A stretch of 36,018 nucleotides of DNA, from the IMG/VR virus record IMGVR_UViG_3300024348_000129, positions 1 to 36,018 of that record; one strand, 5' to 3'. The notes beneath the pieces were generated by a model, which saw only the letters and a program-made list of their open reading frames with translations, searched no databases and had not been told where the DNA came from. Source of the stretch: a virus. Shown here one piece after another: positions 5,827-13,995 of the stretch (position 1 is its first letter; every line of letters starts with the position of its first letter). The position numbers were made by a program, and so were the translations under genes.

Positions 5827-6017
5827 CTAAGTCTTTAGACGTAGGCAAAGGAAGTACACCTAGACCTTTCAGTGTAGCTCAGGAGCAGTATGATGCTCGA
5901 TGGGATATGATCTTTGGTCGTGATAAGGGCGATAAAGAACGTGATAGGCGTGAAGATGCCTTAGCTGAAGTTCAACGATTAGGGCAAGAGATTCAACCTG
6001 AGGAGCTAGACAAATGA
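5823..6017 (+). CDS. Hypothetical charged protein, 64 aa
   Basis: Starts in an ATGA overlap with the primase-helicase stop, with AGGAGG about 7 bases upstream. Highly charged (GRDKGDKERDRREDALAEVQ, residues 32-51) and probably one long helix. I recall similar short proteins next to helicase genes in other podoviruses. Its coupling suggests a replication accessory role, unproven. Confidence 0.75.
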   Translation: MTKSLDVGKGSTPRPFSVAQEQYDARWDMIFGRDKGDKERDRREDALAEVQRLGQEIQPEELDK

Positions 6018-6160
6018 GTGCATGGTTAATTGCTGTAGTTGGAGTGGTCTACACTATCGTAGCCATTGACTTGATTGTCAAAGGGAATACTGGTCTGGGT
6101 ATAGCCTTTGTAGGTTATGCTCTAGGTAACGTGGGGCTGTACATGGAGGCTGCAAAATGA
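6014..6160 (+). CDS. Small membrane protein, 48 aa
   Basis: ATG at 6014 overlaps the previous TGA and its own TGA overlaps the next ATG. The product has two hydrophobic stretches (LIAVVGVVYTIVAIDLIV, residues 5-22, and LGIAFVGYALGNVGLYM, residues 28-44) separated by KGNTG, so probably two membrane passes. I recognise a recurrent small podovirus membrane protein of unknown function. Possible roles are membrane anchoring of replication or protection against other phages. Confidence 0.68.
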   Translation: MSAWLIAVVGVVYTIVAIDLIVKGNTGLGIAFVGYALGNVGLYMEAAK

Positions 6161-6435
6161 GCAAGTGGGTTGATAGAATGATTGCTAGAGGTGTATCACC
6201 TGAGGTCATTGAACAACGGATTGCACAGAGGAAACTCAATACTCGTGAGTGGGCTGAGAAGAACAAGGAAAGAAAGTATGCACATAAACGAGCATACAAA
6301 GCAAGGCTTAAGAAAGCAAATACTCAACAGGGTGGCTATGAAGGTGTGATAATTAAGTCAGCGTATCACCCTAACTGGAAAGAAGTTCCTGTGTATCATT
6401 GCCCTGAACTAACATACAGAGGAAAACATGATTGA
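6157..6435 (+). CDS. Basic hypothetical protein, 92 aa
   Basis: Starts in an ATGA overlap. The central region is strongly basic and helical (RAYKARLKKANTQ, residues 45-57), and the C-terminal part contains KSAYHPNWKEVPVYHCPE (residues 67-84). The charge suggests DNA or RNA binding. No named domain recognised. It overlaps the next gene by 8 bases. Confidence 0.75.
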   Translation: MSKWVDRMIARGVSPEVIEQRIAQRKLNTREWAEKNKERKYAHKRAYKARLKKANTQQGGYEGVIIKSAYHPNWKEVPVYHCPELTYRGKHD

Positions 6436-6610
6436 CCTAGATACGATAGCTGGTAGAATGTTGGACTTGGAGACTAAGTACTATGAAATGCAAGACAAGT
6501 ATCAGTTACTCATTCACCACTATGAAGACTTGAAAGCAGAATATGAAGCGTATCGTATTGGACATCGAGACAACCTTAGATCACAACACGATTTGGATGG
6601 TGGTAACTAA
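6428..6610 (+). CDS. Coiled-coil hypothetical protein, 60 aa
   Basis: AGAGGAAA lies just before the ATG. Residues 8-45 form a probable coiled coil (MLDLETKYYEMQDKYQLLIH and on). Its 3' end overlaps the DNA polymerase gene by 68 bases in another frame, which is unusual but fits the compressed layout. A clear ribosome site supports it. Function unknown. Confidence 0.62.
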   Translation: MIDLDTIAGRMLDLETKYYEMQDKYQLLIHHYEDLKAEYEAYRIGHRDNLRSQHDLDGGN

Positions 6611-8276
6611 GGACATTGACACTGGAGAAGTGAACGTATGGAAAGCAGCAGACAGCCTCGTGGAGTATTTAAAGGACGTTACATTGATAGTAGCGCACAA
6701 CGGGATAAGCTTCGATTTCCCGATACTCAATCGGCACTGGAGTACGAAGATTCGCTTGAACCAAGTGTTCGATACACTGATAGCCTCAAGACTGCTAGAT
6801 CCCTCAGTAGAGAACGGGCACAGCTTAGACGCATGGGGAACGAGACTAAGTGCCATGAGCACGGAGGGGAAGAATAAGGTTGACTACAAAAGGATATGGG
6901 AATGGCTGATGGAACGACGAGAGGATTACAAAGGTGAGTGCTTCAACATTCCTCACATGGCTCTTCTGGAGTATTATTGCATTAGGGACGTTGAGGTCAC
7001 TTGTAATCTTTATAAGCATCTTACTGATGAACTCACTAAGAAAGACTTTTCACAAGAAAGCCTTGAGCTTGAACATAAGGTAGCAGCAATTATCTCTGAA
7101 CAGGAACGTAATGGATTCAAACTCGATCAGGTCTATGCCACTTGCTTACTTGCTGACATCAAAGGAAAGATGGCTGGAATTTATGAGCAGATGCAAGAGA
7201 GATGGCCTCCAACAGTCACACCAAGGTTCCACAAGACAAGTGGAAAGCCCATCAAAGACTGCATTGATACTTTCAATCCCGGAAGTAGAAAGCAGATCGG
7301 AGAGAAGCTGATGGAGCTAGGATGGAAACCTAAGGTGTTCACTGAGAAGGGTCAGGCCATTGTCGATGAGTCTGTGCTTGCTAAAGTTGCATTGCCTGAG
7401 GCTCAGTTGATTGCCACTTACCTGATGCTACAGAAACGTGTAGCTCAGATTGAAAGCTGGTTAGAGGCTGTAGGCAAGGACGGTAGAGTTCATGGTAAGG
7501 TTATAACGAATGGAGCTGTAACTGGTAGGATGACACACAGTAGTCCTAACATGGCACAGATTCCTAATGCTGGGAGTATCTATGGGCCAGAGTGCAGAGA
7601 GTGTTGGACTGTGGAAAGCAACAATGTATTGGTTGGCTGTGACGCTAGTGGCCTTGAGCTTCGTATGCTTGCACATTATATGAAGGATGATAATTATGTT
7701 AGGACAGTCACTGAAGGATCTTCGAAAGACGGGACGGATGTACACACGCAGAACCAGAAAGCTGCAGGGCTTGAAACGAGGGATCAAGCTAAGACCTTTA
7801 TTTACGCATTCCTATACGGTGCAGGGCCAGCTAAGATTGGTTCCATTGTCGGTGGTAATGCTAAAGCGGGACAGAAACTTATCGATGCCTTTCTTAAGAA
7901 TACACCTGCCTTACAACGTCTTAGAAATACGGTTAGTAGATATGCGGGTAAGGGCTTTGTACCGGGGCTTGATGGTCGTAAGATATGGGTACGCAGTGAA
8001 CACGCTGCCCTCAATTCGCTACTTCAAGGGGCTGGGGCGATAGTGATGAAGAAGGCTTTGGTATTGTTTCACGACAAGACTAAGGCTAACAAGTGGCCTG
8101 TGAAGCTGGTAGCTAATGTCCACGATGAATTTCAACTTGAAGTTCCTAAGGAATATGCTACAATGGTAGGTGAGGCTGCAAAGCAAAGTATTGTTGAAGC
8201 TGGGTTGCATTTCAAGCTTCGTTGTCCACTAGACGGGGAGTACAAGATTGGTAACAACTGGCGTGAAACACATTGA
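6543..8276 (+). CDS. Family A DNA polymerase, T7-like
   Basis: 577 aa, shorter than T7 gp5 (704 aa). It copies the phage genome and has 3'-5' proofreading. The exonuclease residues are present: D7 and E9 in LDIET, D58 in HNGISFDF, and Y145/D149 in YCIRD. The polymerase motifs are A (D367 in CDASGLELR), B (R413, K417, Y421 in RDQAKTFIYAFLYG) and C (H527, D528, E529). Tyr421 matches T7 Tyr526 and E. coli Phe762; Tyr or Phe here is associated with virulent phages. The length deficit probably reflects reduced thumb or inter-domain insertions. The start is fixed by the MKRIVLDIET motif. Confidence 0.96.
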   Translation: MKRIVLDIETTLDHNTIWMVVTKDIDTGEVNVWKAADSLVEYLKDVTLIVAHNGISFDFPILNRHWSTKIRLNQVFDTLIASRLLDPSVENGHSLDAWGTRLSAMSTEGKNKVDYKRIWEWLMERREDYKGECFNIPHMALLEYYCIRDVEVTCNLYKHLTDELTKKDFSQESLELEHKVAAIISEQERNGFKLDQVYATCLLADIKGKMAGIYEQMQERWPPTVTPRFHKTSGKPIKDCIDTFNPGSRKQIGEKLMELGWKPKVFTEKGQAIVDESVLAKVALPEAQLIATYLMLQKRVAQIESWLEAVGKDGRVHGKVITNGAVTGRMTHSSPNMAQIPNAGSIYGPECRECWTVESNNVLVGCDASGLELRMLAHYMKDDNYVRTVTEGSSKDGTDVHTQNQKAAGLETRDQAKTFIYAFLYGAGPAKIGSIVGGNAKAGQKLIDAFLKNTPALQRLRNTVSRYAGKGFVPGLDGRKIWVRSEHAALNSLLQGAGAIVMKKALVLFHDKTKANKWPVKLVANVHDEFQLEVPKEYATMVGEAAKQSIVEAGLHFKLRCPLDGEYKIGNNWRETH

Positions 8277-8439
8277 TAAGAATCAAATACTATTTAATGT
8301 TGAAGGTGAAACTTTCAGGATTAAGATAGGCGAGGATCTAGATCTTGAAGAGGTATACACTGTGCTCTTATCAGCACTTGTGTACTTAGAAGATTTGGCA
8401 TCGGGTAATACAGCTCACCCGTCACAAGAGCTGCATTGA
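8263..8439 (+). CDS. Hypothetical protein, about 58 aa
   Basis: No ATG is available. GTG at 8263, overlapping the polymerase stop, is my preferred start; TTG at 8248 would add five residues. The protein is acidic with NVEGETFRIKIGEDLDLEEV (residues 11-30) and a leucine-rich helix, suggesting a small alpha/beta protein. Unrecognised. The non-ATG start and overlap suggest translation coupled to the polymerase. Confidence 0.55.
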   Translation: MKHIDKNQILFNVEGETFRIKIGEDLDLEEVYTVLLSALVYLEDLASGNTAHPSQELH

Positions 8440-8456
8440 AACTAAAGGAAAATGAA

Positions 8457-8888
8457 ATGAGTATTGATACATTGAAACCCGTTAAAGTTGCTGGTGAAAT
8501 CTTCTGGAGTAACTGGATGAACACCTTTAACACTAAGTTTAACGAAGACAACAAGAAGTACGAATGTACCATTGGTAACTTGAGTGATGCAGCTTGTGAG
8601 AAGCTTAAAGAGCTGGGCATCAATATCAAGAACAAAGAGAGCATGGGTAACTTTATTGTTGCTAAGTCAACTTACTTGTTCACACCTGTGGATGAGGAAG
8701 GCAATCCTGTAGACATTGCCAAGATGGGTAATGGTACTAAGTGTCACGCAGTTATCTCTTCATACCGTCACAAGATGTCAGCTAAGTTTGGTGCAGCTCC
8801 TTCGATTAAGAAGTTGATTGTTACTGAACTTAAGGTGTACTCTCCTGAAGGTGCTGAGGAAGAAGAGACTGCGGATGATGTCCTCTAA
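8457..8888 (+). CDS. ssDNA-binding protein, gp2.5-like candidate
   Basis: 143 aa from the ATG preceded by AAGGA at the right distance; an upstream in-frame TTG is less likely. Position between polymerase and exonuclease, aromatic N-terminal segment (IFWSNWMNTFNTKF, residues 15-28), basic middle and strongly acidic C-terminus (EGAEEEETADD, near the end) match phage ssDNA-binding proteins. In these the acidic tail contacts polymerase and helicase. The OB fold is inferred, not visible as a motif. T7 gp2.5 is longer (232 aa) and ends in Phe, unlike the Leu here. Confidence 0.65.
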   Translation: MSIDTLKPVKVAGEIFWSNWMNTFNTKFNEDNKKYECTIGNLSDAACEKLKELGINIKNKESMGNFIVAKSTYLFTPVDEEGNPVDIAKMGNGTKCHAVISSYRHKMSAKFGAAPSIKKLIVTELKVYSPEGAEEEETADDVL

Positions 8889-9603
8889 CCATCCGGTGGA
8901 TGATAAGCCAACTGAGGCTATTGTAGATGCTGACTTTTTAGTTTATAAAGTTGGCTTCTCCAATGAGGATGAAGAGGAACGGTGGGCACTAAATCGACTC
9001 ACAGAGTGGTTTACCGACATAATCTATATGCGTTTGAAGTGTGATGACTACAGAGCTTGGATTACAGGTAAGACTAACTTTAGATTCGAGGTAGCTACCA
9101 CTGTTCCTTACAAAGGTAATCGTAAGGATGCTCCCAAGCCTAAACATTATGAGGCTCTTCGTAAACATCTCATGAAGCTCGGTGCTAAGATGTCTGAAGG
9201 TGAAGAGGCTGATGACTCTGTAGGCATAGCGTCCACTGAAGGGAACTACTGGATCGTCCACGTTGACAAGGATCTAGATCAGTTACCGGGGTGGCACTAT
9301 AATCCTGTAAAGGATGAGGAGTATTATGTTACTGAGTTTGAAGGCTTGTACAGTTTCTACAAACAGATACTGACAGGTGACAGAGTTGATAACATTGAAG
9401 GTATCAGAGGTATTGGCCCTGTAAAGGCTGATAAGATTCTCAAAGACTGTACAACCGAAGAGGAATTATATGCAGCTTGTATCAAAGCTTATGACGGTAA
9501 TACTGACAGGGTATTGGAAAATGGACAGCTTTTATGGTTAAGAAGAAAGACAAACCAGATGTGGCAACCACCTTCAGTCTCGCAGGAGCAGTCTGGACAG
9601 TAG
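8875..9603 (+). CDS. 5'-3' exonuclease, FEN/T7 gp6-like
   Basis: 242 aa from ATG 8875 (ATG 8878 also possible), overlapping the previous gene by 14 bases. The enzyme degrades DNA from 5' ends, removing primers and recycling host DNA. N-terminal metal-binding aspartates are in IVDADF (D18, D20); an acidic patch EGEEADD follows near the middle. A helix-hairpin-helix-type clamp, TGDRVDNIEGIRGIGPVKAD, lies in the C-terminal half. This order is typical of the PIN/FEN superfamily. Its 3' end overlaps the zincin gene by 70 bases. Confidence 0.9.
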   Translation: MMSSNHPVDDKPTEAIVDADFLVYKVGFSNEDEEERWALNRLTEWFTDIIYMRLKCDDYRAWITGKTNFRFEVATTVPYKGNRKDAPKPKHYEALRKHLMKLGAKMSEGEEADDSVGIASTEGNYWIVHVDKDLDQLPGWHYNPVKDEEYYVTEFEGLYSFYKQILTGDRVDNIEGIRGIGPVKADKILKDCTTEEELYAACIKAYDGNTDRVLENGQLLWLRRKTNQMWQPPSVSQEQSGQ

Positions 9604-9827
9604 AGTTTGTTAATCATTTAGACGATATGGGTAAGTGTGATTCTGAGAAACAGACTATCTCAATTCGTAGTGGAATGAACAAACAAAGTACTGAGCAAAC
9701 CTTCTACCATGAGTTAGTTCATGCCATTATGTTCACAATGGGTAAGCTAAACCACGATGAAGAGTTTACAGATGCCTTCGGAGCTTTACTACACCAGTAT
9801 CACAGGACAAAATCAGATGAAGCCTAA
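9534..9827 (+). CDS. Small zincin-type metallopeptidase
   Basis: 97 aa. It contains HELVH (H59, E60, H63), the zinc-binding and catalytic motif of gluzincin-type peptidases, followed by HDEEF, whose E76 or E77 may be the third ligand. This resembles SprT/ImmA-like minimal peptidase domains seen in phages. Substrate unknown; possibilities are a host regulator or protein-DNA crosslinks. It starts inside the exonuclease gene and overlaps endonuclease I by 11 bases, placing it within the replication and DNA-degradation module. Confidence 0.75.
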   Translation: MVKKKDKPDVATTFSLAGAVWTVEFVNHLDDMGKCDSEKQTISIRSGMNKQSTEQTFYHELVHAIMFTMGKLNHDEEFTDAFGALLHQYHRTKSDEA

Positions 9828-10245
9828 GCGTAAGAAGCCACTGACAGTTAGACAAGTAGCTTTGAAGCATGGCTTCAGGTCAGGCTTAGAAGACAAGATA
9901 GCTGATAACCTAGTAGCCTTAGGTATTCCATTTGAGTATGAGAAGCTAGTGATTGCATATACGCAGCCTGAGAAGAAACGTACATACACTCCTGACTTCC
10001 TGTTACTTAAGAATGGTATTATCATTGAGAGCAAGGGCAGATTCGTGACTGCTGACAGACAGAAACACTTGATGGTGAAGGAACAACATCCTGAACTTGA
10101 CATTAGATTTGTCTTCAGTAACTCTAGGTCTAAGCTATCAAAGATAAGCCAAACTACATACGGGGATTGGTGCACTAAGCATGGATTCAAGTATGCTGAT
10201 AAAGATATTCCAACATCATGGTTAAACGAACGGAAAGGTAAATGA
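9817..10245 (+). CDS. Endonuclease I (Holliday junction resolvase), T7 gp3-like
   Basis: 142 aa from ATG 9817, with AGGA about 9 bases upstream; a more upstream in-frame start at 9757 lies deep in the previous gene and is unlikely. It resolves branched DNA and helps break down host DNA. Catalytic residues line up with T7 gp3 (149 aa): E25 in RSGLEDK, D60 in YTPDF, E71 and K73 in IIESKG, matching T7 E20, D55, E65 and K67. The motif EQHPELDIRFVFS is also nearly identical to T7. Confidence 0.95.
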   Translation: MKPKRKKPLTVRQVALKHGFRSGLEDKIADNLVALGIPFEYEKLVIAYTQPEKKRTYTPDFLLLKNGIIIESKGRFVTADRQKHLMVKEQHPELDIRFVFSNSRSKLSKISQTTYGDWCTKHGFKYADKDIPTSWLNERKGK

Positions 10246-10247
10246 TT

Positions 10248-10511
10248 ATGTTAGCTAATCTTATTGAAGCTTTGGAAAAGTCTAAAGAACTTCGTAGTGT
10301 ATGGGAAGACTTCACAGATGTTATTCTTGTGGAAAAACTTAAAGAGACTTACATGAACACTCTCAATGGTGGTTGGAGTTCCCATCCTGAAGATATTACT
10401 GAGAACAAGAAAGTCAATGCAGCCATTGGTATTGTCTTAGGTTACTTCATGTACACTGGTGATGCCCAAGAGTTCTTGAAGGAGGCTGAAAATGAACGTA
10501 GAGCTGATTAA
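10248..10511 (+). CDS. Hypothetical protein, about 87 aa
   Basis: ATG 10248 has AAAGG nine bases upstream; ATG 10242, in ATGA overlap with the endonuclease stop, is the alternative. The sequence is helical and acidic with a conserved-looking WEDFTDVILVEKLKETYMN (near residues 19-37) and a hydrophobic GIVLGYFMYTG segment. No known domain. It overlaps the next gene by 20 bases. Confidence 0.7.
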   Translation: MLANLIEALEKSKELRSVWEDFTDVILVEKLKETYMNTLNGGWSSHPEDITENKKVNAAIGIVLGYFMYTGDAQEFLKEAENERRAD

Positions 10512-10689
10512 AGAGCATGAGAATGGTGATGCAACATACCAGTTTGACTTGACTCCTGAGGAAGCTCAAGCACTCTTAAGCTACGGTATCTTGGAAGCCA
10601 TCAAAGCTGGTATTCGTGAAGGTGATAGACTAACAATCGGAGGAGATGACATCAATGAAGATTCTAGTAATCCCGGACTGTCAGATTAA
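10492..10689 (+). CDS. Hypothetical acidic protein, 65 aa
   Basis: Excellent ribosome site AAGGAGG six bases before the ATG. It has a helical core LTPEEAQALLSYGILEAIKA (residues 20-39), then an acidic tail. I recall similar short proteins near T7-type replication genes, uncharacterised. It overlaps the metallophosphoesterase gene by 35 bases. Confidence 0.75.
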   Translation: MNVELIKEHENGDATYQFDLTPEEAQALLSYGILEAIKAGIREGDRLTIGGDDINEDSSNPGLSD

Positions 10690-11416
10690 AGAGGGTGTAC
10701 CTTTGGAGCACTTGACATGGGCTGGTAAAGCCATTGTCGATTACAAGCCTGATGTGGTGGTTAACATAGGTGACTTTGCAGATATGCCAAGCCTTAGTAG
10801 CCATGACATCAAAGGTAGTAAGTACTTTGAAGGTCTACGCTACAAGAAGGATGTTGAAGCTGCTAAGGAGGCCATGAAGTTGTTACTGGCTCCTTTGAGG
10901 GAAGCTCAGAAGGCTCAGAAGGAATCTAAACACAAGGTGTACAAGCCTCGTATGGTGATGACTTTAGGGAACCATGAGAACCGTATTGATAGGGCTGTCA
11001 ATAACAACCCAACTTTAGAAGGCTTGATCTCAACTAAGGATCTAGAGTATGAAAAAGATTGGGAAGTTCACGGTTTTCTACATCCTGTTTTTATTAATGG
11101 TGTTGGTTTTAACCACTATTGGCCTGTGGGGGCTATGGGTAGACCAGCTGGTGCTGCTAGTGCTATCATTAACAAACTGCACATGTCTTGTATTGCTGGA
11201 CATCAACAAGGCAAACAGATCGCATACGGTAAACGTGCTGACGGAAAACCTATATGTGCTATCATTGTGGGGTCTTATTATCTGCATGATGAGAGTTATA
11301 TGGATCAGCTTAGTAATCGTCACTGGAGGGGTTTACTGATGATGAATGAAGTACATGATGGACACTTTGATGAGATGTTCTTAAGCGTAGAATATTTAGG
11401 GAGGAAATATGGTTGA
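10655..11416 (+). CDS. Metallophosphoesterase, calcineurin-like
   Basis: 253 aa from ATG 10655, nine bases after GGAGGAG; an ATG at 10646 is too close to that site. Motifs: D8 and Q10 (DCQ instead of the usual DxH), GDFAD (D40, D43), GNHE (N106, H107), and a C-terminal GHQQ. Such enzymes cut phosphodiester or phosphomonoester bonds using two metal ions. The substrate in phages is unknown; roles in nucleotide recycling or signalling-nucleotide removal are possible. The DxQ replacement occurs in other phage members as I recall. Confidence 0.85.
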   Translation: MKILVIPDCQIKEGVPLEHLTWAGKAIVDYKPDVVVNIGDFADMPSLSSHDIKGSKYFEGLRYKKDVEAAKEAMKLLLAPLREAQKAQKESKHKVYKPRMVMTLGNHENRIDRAVNNNPTLEGLISTKDLEYEKDWEVHGFLHPVFINGVGFNHYWPVGAMGRPAGAASAIINKLHMSCIAGHQQGKQIAYGKRADGKPICAIIVGSYYLHDESYMDQLSNRHWRGLLMMNEVHDGHFDEMFLSVEYLGRKYG

Positions 11417-11798
11417 TCGTAAATGTAGTACTTGCTTTTACAGTGAACTAGACGGTAAAATACATCCCTGTAATGATTGTACAGGTTATGATAAATGGGT
11501 TAACCGTAGCATTTTCATTAGAGCATCAGCTAAGCCCCTCAGTGAAGCTATCAAAGAGTGGGTAGACTGCAAGGAAGATGAAGAGATTGTAGACATTGTT
11601 AACAAACCTCCTCACTATACTGAGCACCCTTCAGGTATTGAATGTATCCAAGTTACAGAACACATGGGCTTTAACTTAGGTAATGCAATCAAGTATATCT
11701 GGCGTTGTGACCTTAAGATGGATGCCATTGAAGACTTGAAGAAGGCTAAATGGTACATTGACAGAGAGATTGATAAACGTGTTAAACATAACCTTTGA
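11409..11798 (+). CDS. DUF3310 protein with N-terminal Cys4 zinc motif
   Basis: 129 aa with GGGAGGAAAT before the ATG. The C-terminal half (from DIVNKPPHY at about residue 62) is a DUF3310 domain with HPSGIECIQVTEHMGF and the helix AIKYIWRC. This domain is common in phages and sometimes annotated as nucleotide kinase without good evidence. The N-terminal part adds C6, C9, C21 and C24, a likely zinc site. Location before ribonucleotide reductase suggests a link to nucleotide metabolism. Confidence 0.85.
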   Translation: MVDRKCSTCFYSELDGKIHPCNDCTGYDKWVNRSIFIRASAKPLSEAIKEWVDCKEDEEIVDIVNKPPHYTEHPSGIECIQVTEHMGFNLGNAIKYIWRCDLKMDAIEDLKKAKWYIDREIDKRVKHNL

Positions 11799-11937
11799 AG
11801 AACTGAAAGAGGCTCTCAAGCGTTTAGATGAGGTCACACTCGTGGAACTGCTAGGACTCCAGAGTGATGATCTTGTCGAAAGATTTGATGATGTGATTGA
11901 GAAGAAACAAGAATATTTAATAAAGGAACTAGACTAA
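11779..11937 (+). CDS. Small helical protein, 52 aa
   Basis: GTG start at 11779, overlapping the DUF3310 gene by 20 bases; the stop is directly followed by the reductase ATG. The sequence FEELKEALKRLDEVTLVELL (residues 6-25), then DDLVERFDDVIEKK, is a compact helical acidic protein. I recognise this as a recurring small phage protein. Its own 3' end carries the AAGGA ribosome site for the reductase. Function unknown. Confidence 0.7.
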   Translation: MLNITFEELKEALKRLDEVTLVELLGLQSDDLVERFDDVIEKKQEYLIKELD

Positions 11938-13842
11938 ATGACAACTACTATGACACCATACCAAGAGTACATTGGCAAGAGTCGCTACTCTCGCTACTTG
12001 GATGATAAAGGTCGGAGAGAGCACTGGCCTGAGACTGTGAATCGCTACTTTGACTTCATGACTAAACACCTGCAAGACAAGCATAACTACACTCTAAGTA
12101 TCGCAATGCGTGACCAACTGCAGACTGCTGTGACTAACTTAGAAGTAATGCCATCAATGCGTAGCATCATGACAGCTGGCGATGCTTTAGAGCGTCAGAA
12201 CGTAGCTGGCTATAACTGTTCATACCTTCCCATTGATGATCCTAAAGCCTTTGATGAGGCTATGTATATTCTGTTATGCGGAACAGGTGTAGGCTTTAGT
12301 GTGGAGCAAAAGTATGTATCTAAGTTACCTGAGATTCCAGTTGAGTTGTACAATAGTGGCACTGTCATTAATGTTAAGGACTCCAAAGAGGGATGGGCTA
12401 AAGCCTTACGACAAGTCATTGCCTTGCTATACGCTGGAGAAGTGCCTAAGTGGGATGTTTCTGGTGTACGTCCGGCAGGAGCGAGACTTAAGACATTTGG
12501 TGGAAGAGCCTCAGGCCCACAGCCACTCGTTGACCTCTTCAAGTATGTGGTTGCAAAGTTCCGTGGAGCAGTTGGACGGAAGCTCACCTCGCTTGAGGCA
12601 CACGATATTCTATGTAAGGTCGGAGAAGTCGTGGTTGTCGGTGGTGTACGACGATCAGCAATGATCTCCCTGTCAGATTTGAGTGATGACCGTATGGCTC
12701 ACGCTAAAGCTGGTAACTGGTGGGACGGTAATGGTCAACGTGCCTTGGCTAACAACAGTGCCATCTACGAAGTGAAGCCTGACGTAGGTAAGTTCATGCG
12801 TGAGTGGTCAAGCATTTATGAATCACATTCTGGAGAGCGAGGCATCTTTAATCGTTATGCAAGTGAACTTCAAGCAGCTAAGAGTGGACGCAGGGAATTG
12901 GGTAAAGAGTGGGGTACAAACCCTTGCAGTGAGATTATCCTTAGACCTTATCAATTCTGTAATCTGTCTTCTGTTATTGTTCGGAGCGATGATAGTGTGG
13001 ATACTTTACGGAATAAAGTGCGCTTGGCTACTATTCTGGGGACTTTTCAATCGACGATGACTAACTTCCCGTACCTGCGTAAGGTGTGGCAGACAAACAC
13101 TGAAGATGAGCGTTTGCTGGGTGTGTCTATGACTGGTATCTTGGACAATGCTTTGCTCAATGACCCTGATAACACTGAATTGCCAGCTATCTTGGAAGGA
13201 CTGAAGAATGTTGCTATTGACACTAACGCTCAGTTTGCTGACGCTATCGGTATTAATCGTAGTGCTGCCATCACTGCCATTAAGCCTGAAGGCACTGTAT
13301 CGCAGCTTACAGGCACTGCTAGTGGCATCCATCCTCAGCACAGTGAGTACTTTATTCGTCGTGTACGGTCTGATAACAAAGACCCTCTAACTGCATTCTT
13401 GCAAGCTCAAGGATTTCCATCTGAAGCTTGTGTGATGAAGCCTGATAGCACAACTATCTTTAGCTTCCCCATGAAAGTTGAGAAGGGTGCTGTACTGCGA
13501 GAAGACTTGAATGCTATCAAGCACCTGCGCTTGTGGCTCTTGTTCCAGCGTCACTACTGTGAGCATAAGCCTTCAGTGACTATTTCAGTGACTGAGACTG
13601 AGTGGCCTGAAGTTGGTGCATGGGTGTGGAATAACTTTGATGAGATTACAGGTGTGAGCTTCTTACCGATGGATGGTGGAACATACCGACAAGCTCCTTA
13701 TGAGGCCATGACTGAGGAAGAGTATCATGCAATGGTTGCTGCTATGCCAGCTGGTATTGATTGGGACAAACTGGTTGAAGGTACTGACAACGTAGAAGGT
13801 TCTCAGACTCTGGCTTGCACTGCTGGTGCTTGTGAGATATGA
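11938..13842 (+). CDS. nrdJ: B12-dependent ribonucleotide reductase, class II monomeric
   Basis: 634 aa. It converts ribonucleoside triphosphates to deoxy forms with adenosylcobalamin and needs no oxygen. Key residues align with the Lactobacillus leichmannii enzyme: C94 (GYNCSY) for C119, C330 and E332 (NPCSE) for the radical C408 and E410, C341 for C419 with the same 11-residue spacing, and C-terminal C627 and C632 (CTAGAC) for C731 and C736. It is about 100 residues shorter than that enzyme. AAGGA precedes the ATG. The cofactor implies a host that makes or imports B12. The stop overlaps the next gene (ATGA). Confidence 0.95.
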   Translation: MTTTMTPYQEYIGKSRYSRYLDDKGRREHWPETVNRYFDFMTKHLQDKHNYTLSIAMRDQLQTAVTNLEVMPSMRSIMTAGDALERQNVAGYNCSYLPIDDPKAFDEAMYILLCGTGVGFSVEQKYVSKLPEIPVELYNSGTVINVKDSKEGWAKALRQVIALLYAGEVPKWDVSGVRPAGARLKTFGGRASGPQPLVDLFKYVVAKFRGAVGRKLTSLEAHDILCKVGEVVVVGGVRRSAMISLSDLSDDRMAHAKAGNWWDGNGQRALANNSAIYEVKPDVGKFMREWSSIYESHSGERGIFNRYASELQAAKSGRRELGKEWGTNPCSEIILRPYQFCNLSSVIVRSDDSVDTLRNKVRLATILGTFQSTMTNFPYLRKVWQTNTEDERLLGVSMTGILDNALLNDPDNTELPAILEGLKNVAIDTNAQFADAIGINRSAAITAIKPEGTVSQLTGTASGIHPQHSEYFIRRVRSDNKDPLTAFLQAQGFPSEACVMKPDSTTIFSFPMKVEKGAVLREDLNAIKHLRLWLLFQRHYCEHKPSVTISVTETEWPEVGAWVWNNFDEITGVSFLPMDGGTYRQAPYEAMTEEEYHAMVAAMPAGIDWDKLVEGTDNVEGSQTLACTAGACEI

Positions 13843-13991
13843 TACTTGACTTCGAGTTCAAGACTGGCTTAGTCTTTGGCATAGAAGCCGATGAACTCTA
13901 CATCATGGATGAGAATGATAAGATGTCAGATGAAGCTAACCAAGTCATCTACTTACACATAGGATTTATAACCTTAGCGTTTATATTCTAA
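13839..13991 (+). CDS. Hypothetical protein, 50 aa, last gene of the plus block
   Basis: ATG 13839 overlaps the reductase stop (ATGA) and the frame ends just before the bidirectional terminator. It has a beta-like start (MILDFEFKTGLVFGIEADEL) and a hydrophobic end (IGFITLAFIF, residues 41-50). I recall similar 'DFEF.TG.VFGIE' small proteins in other podoviruses. Function unknown. Confidence 0.72.
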   Translation: MILDFEFKTGLVFGIEADELYIMDENDKMSDEANQVIYLHIGFITLAFIF

Positions 13992-13995
13992 CTAA

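Noticed and set aside
9757-9816. Upstream extension of endonuclease I
   Set aside because: It lies wholly inside the zincin gene, lacks a ribosome site, and the protein from 9817 matches T7 gp3 in length.
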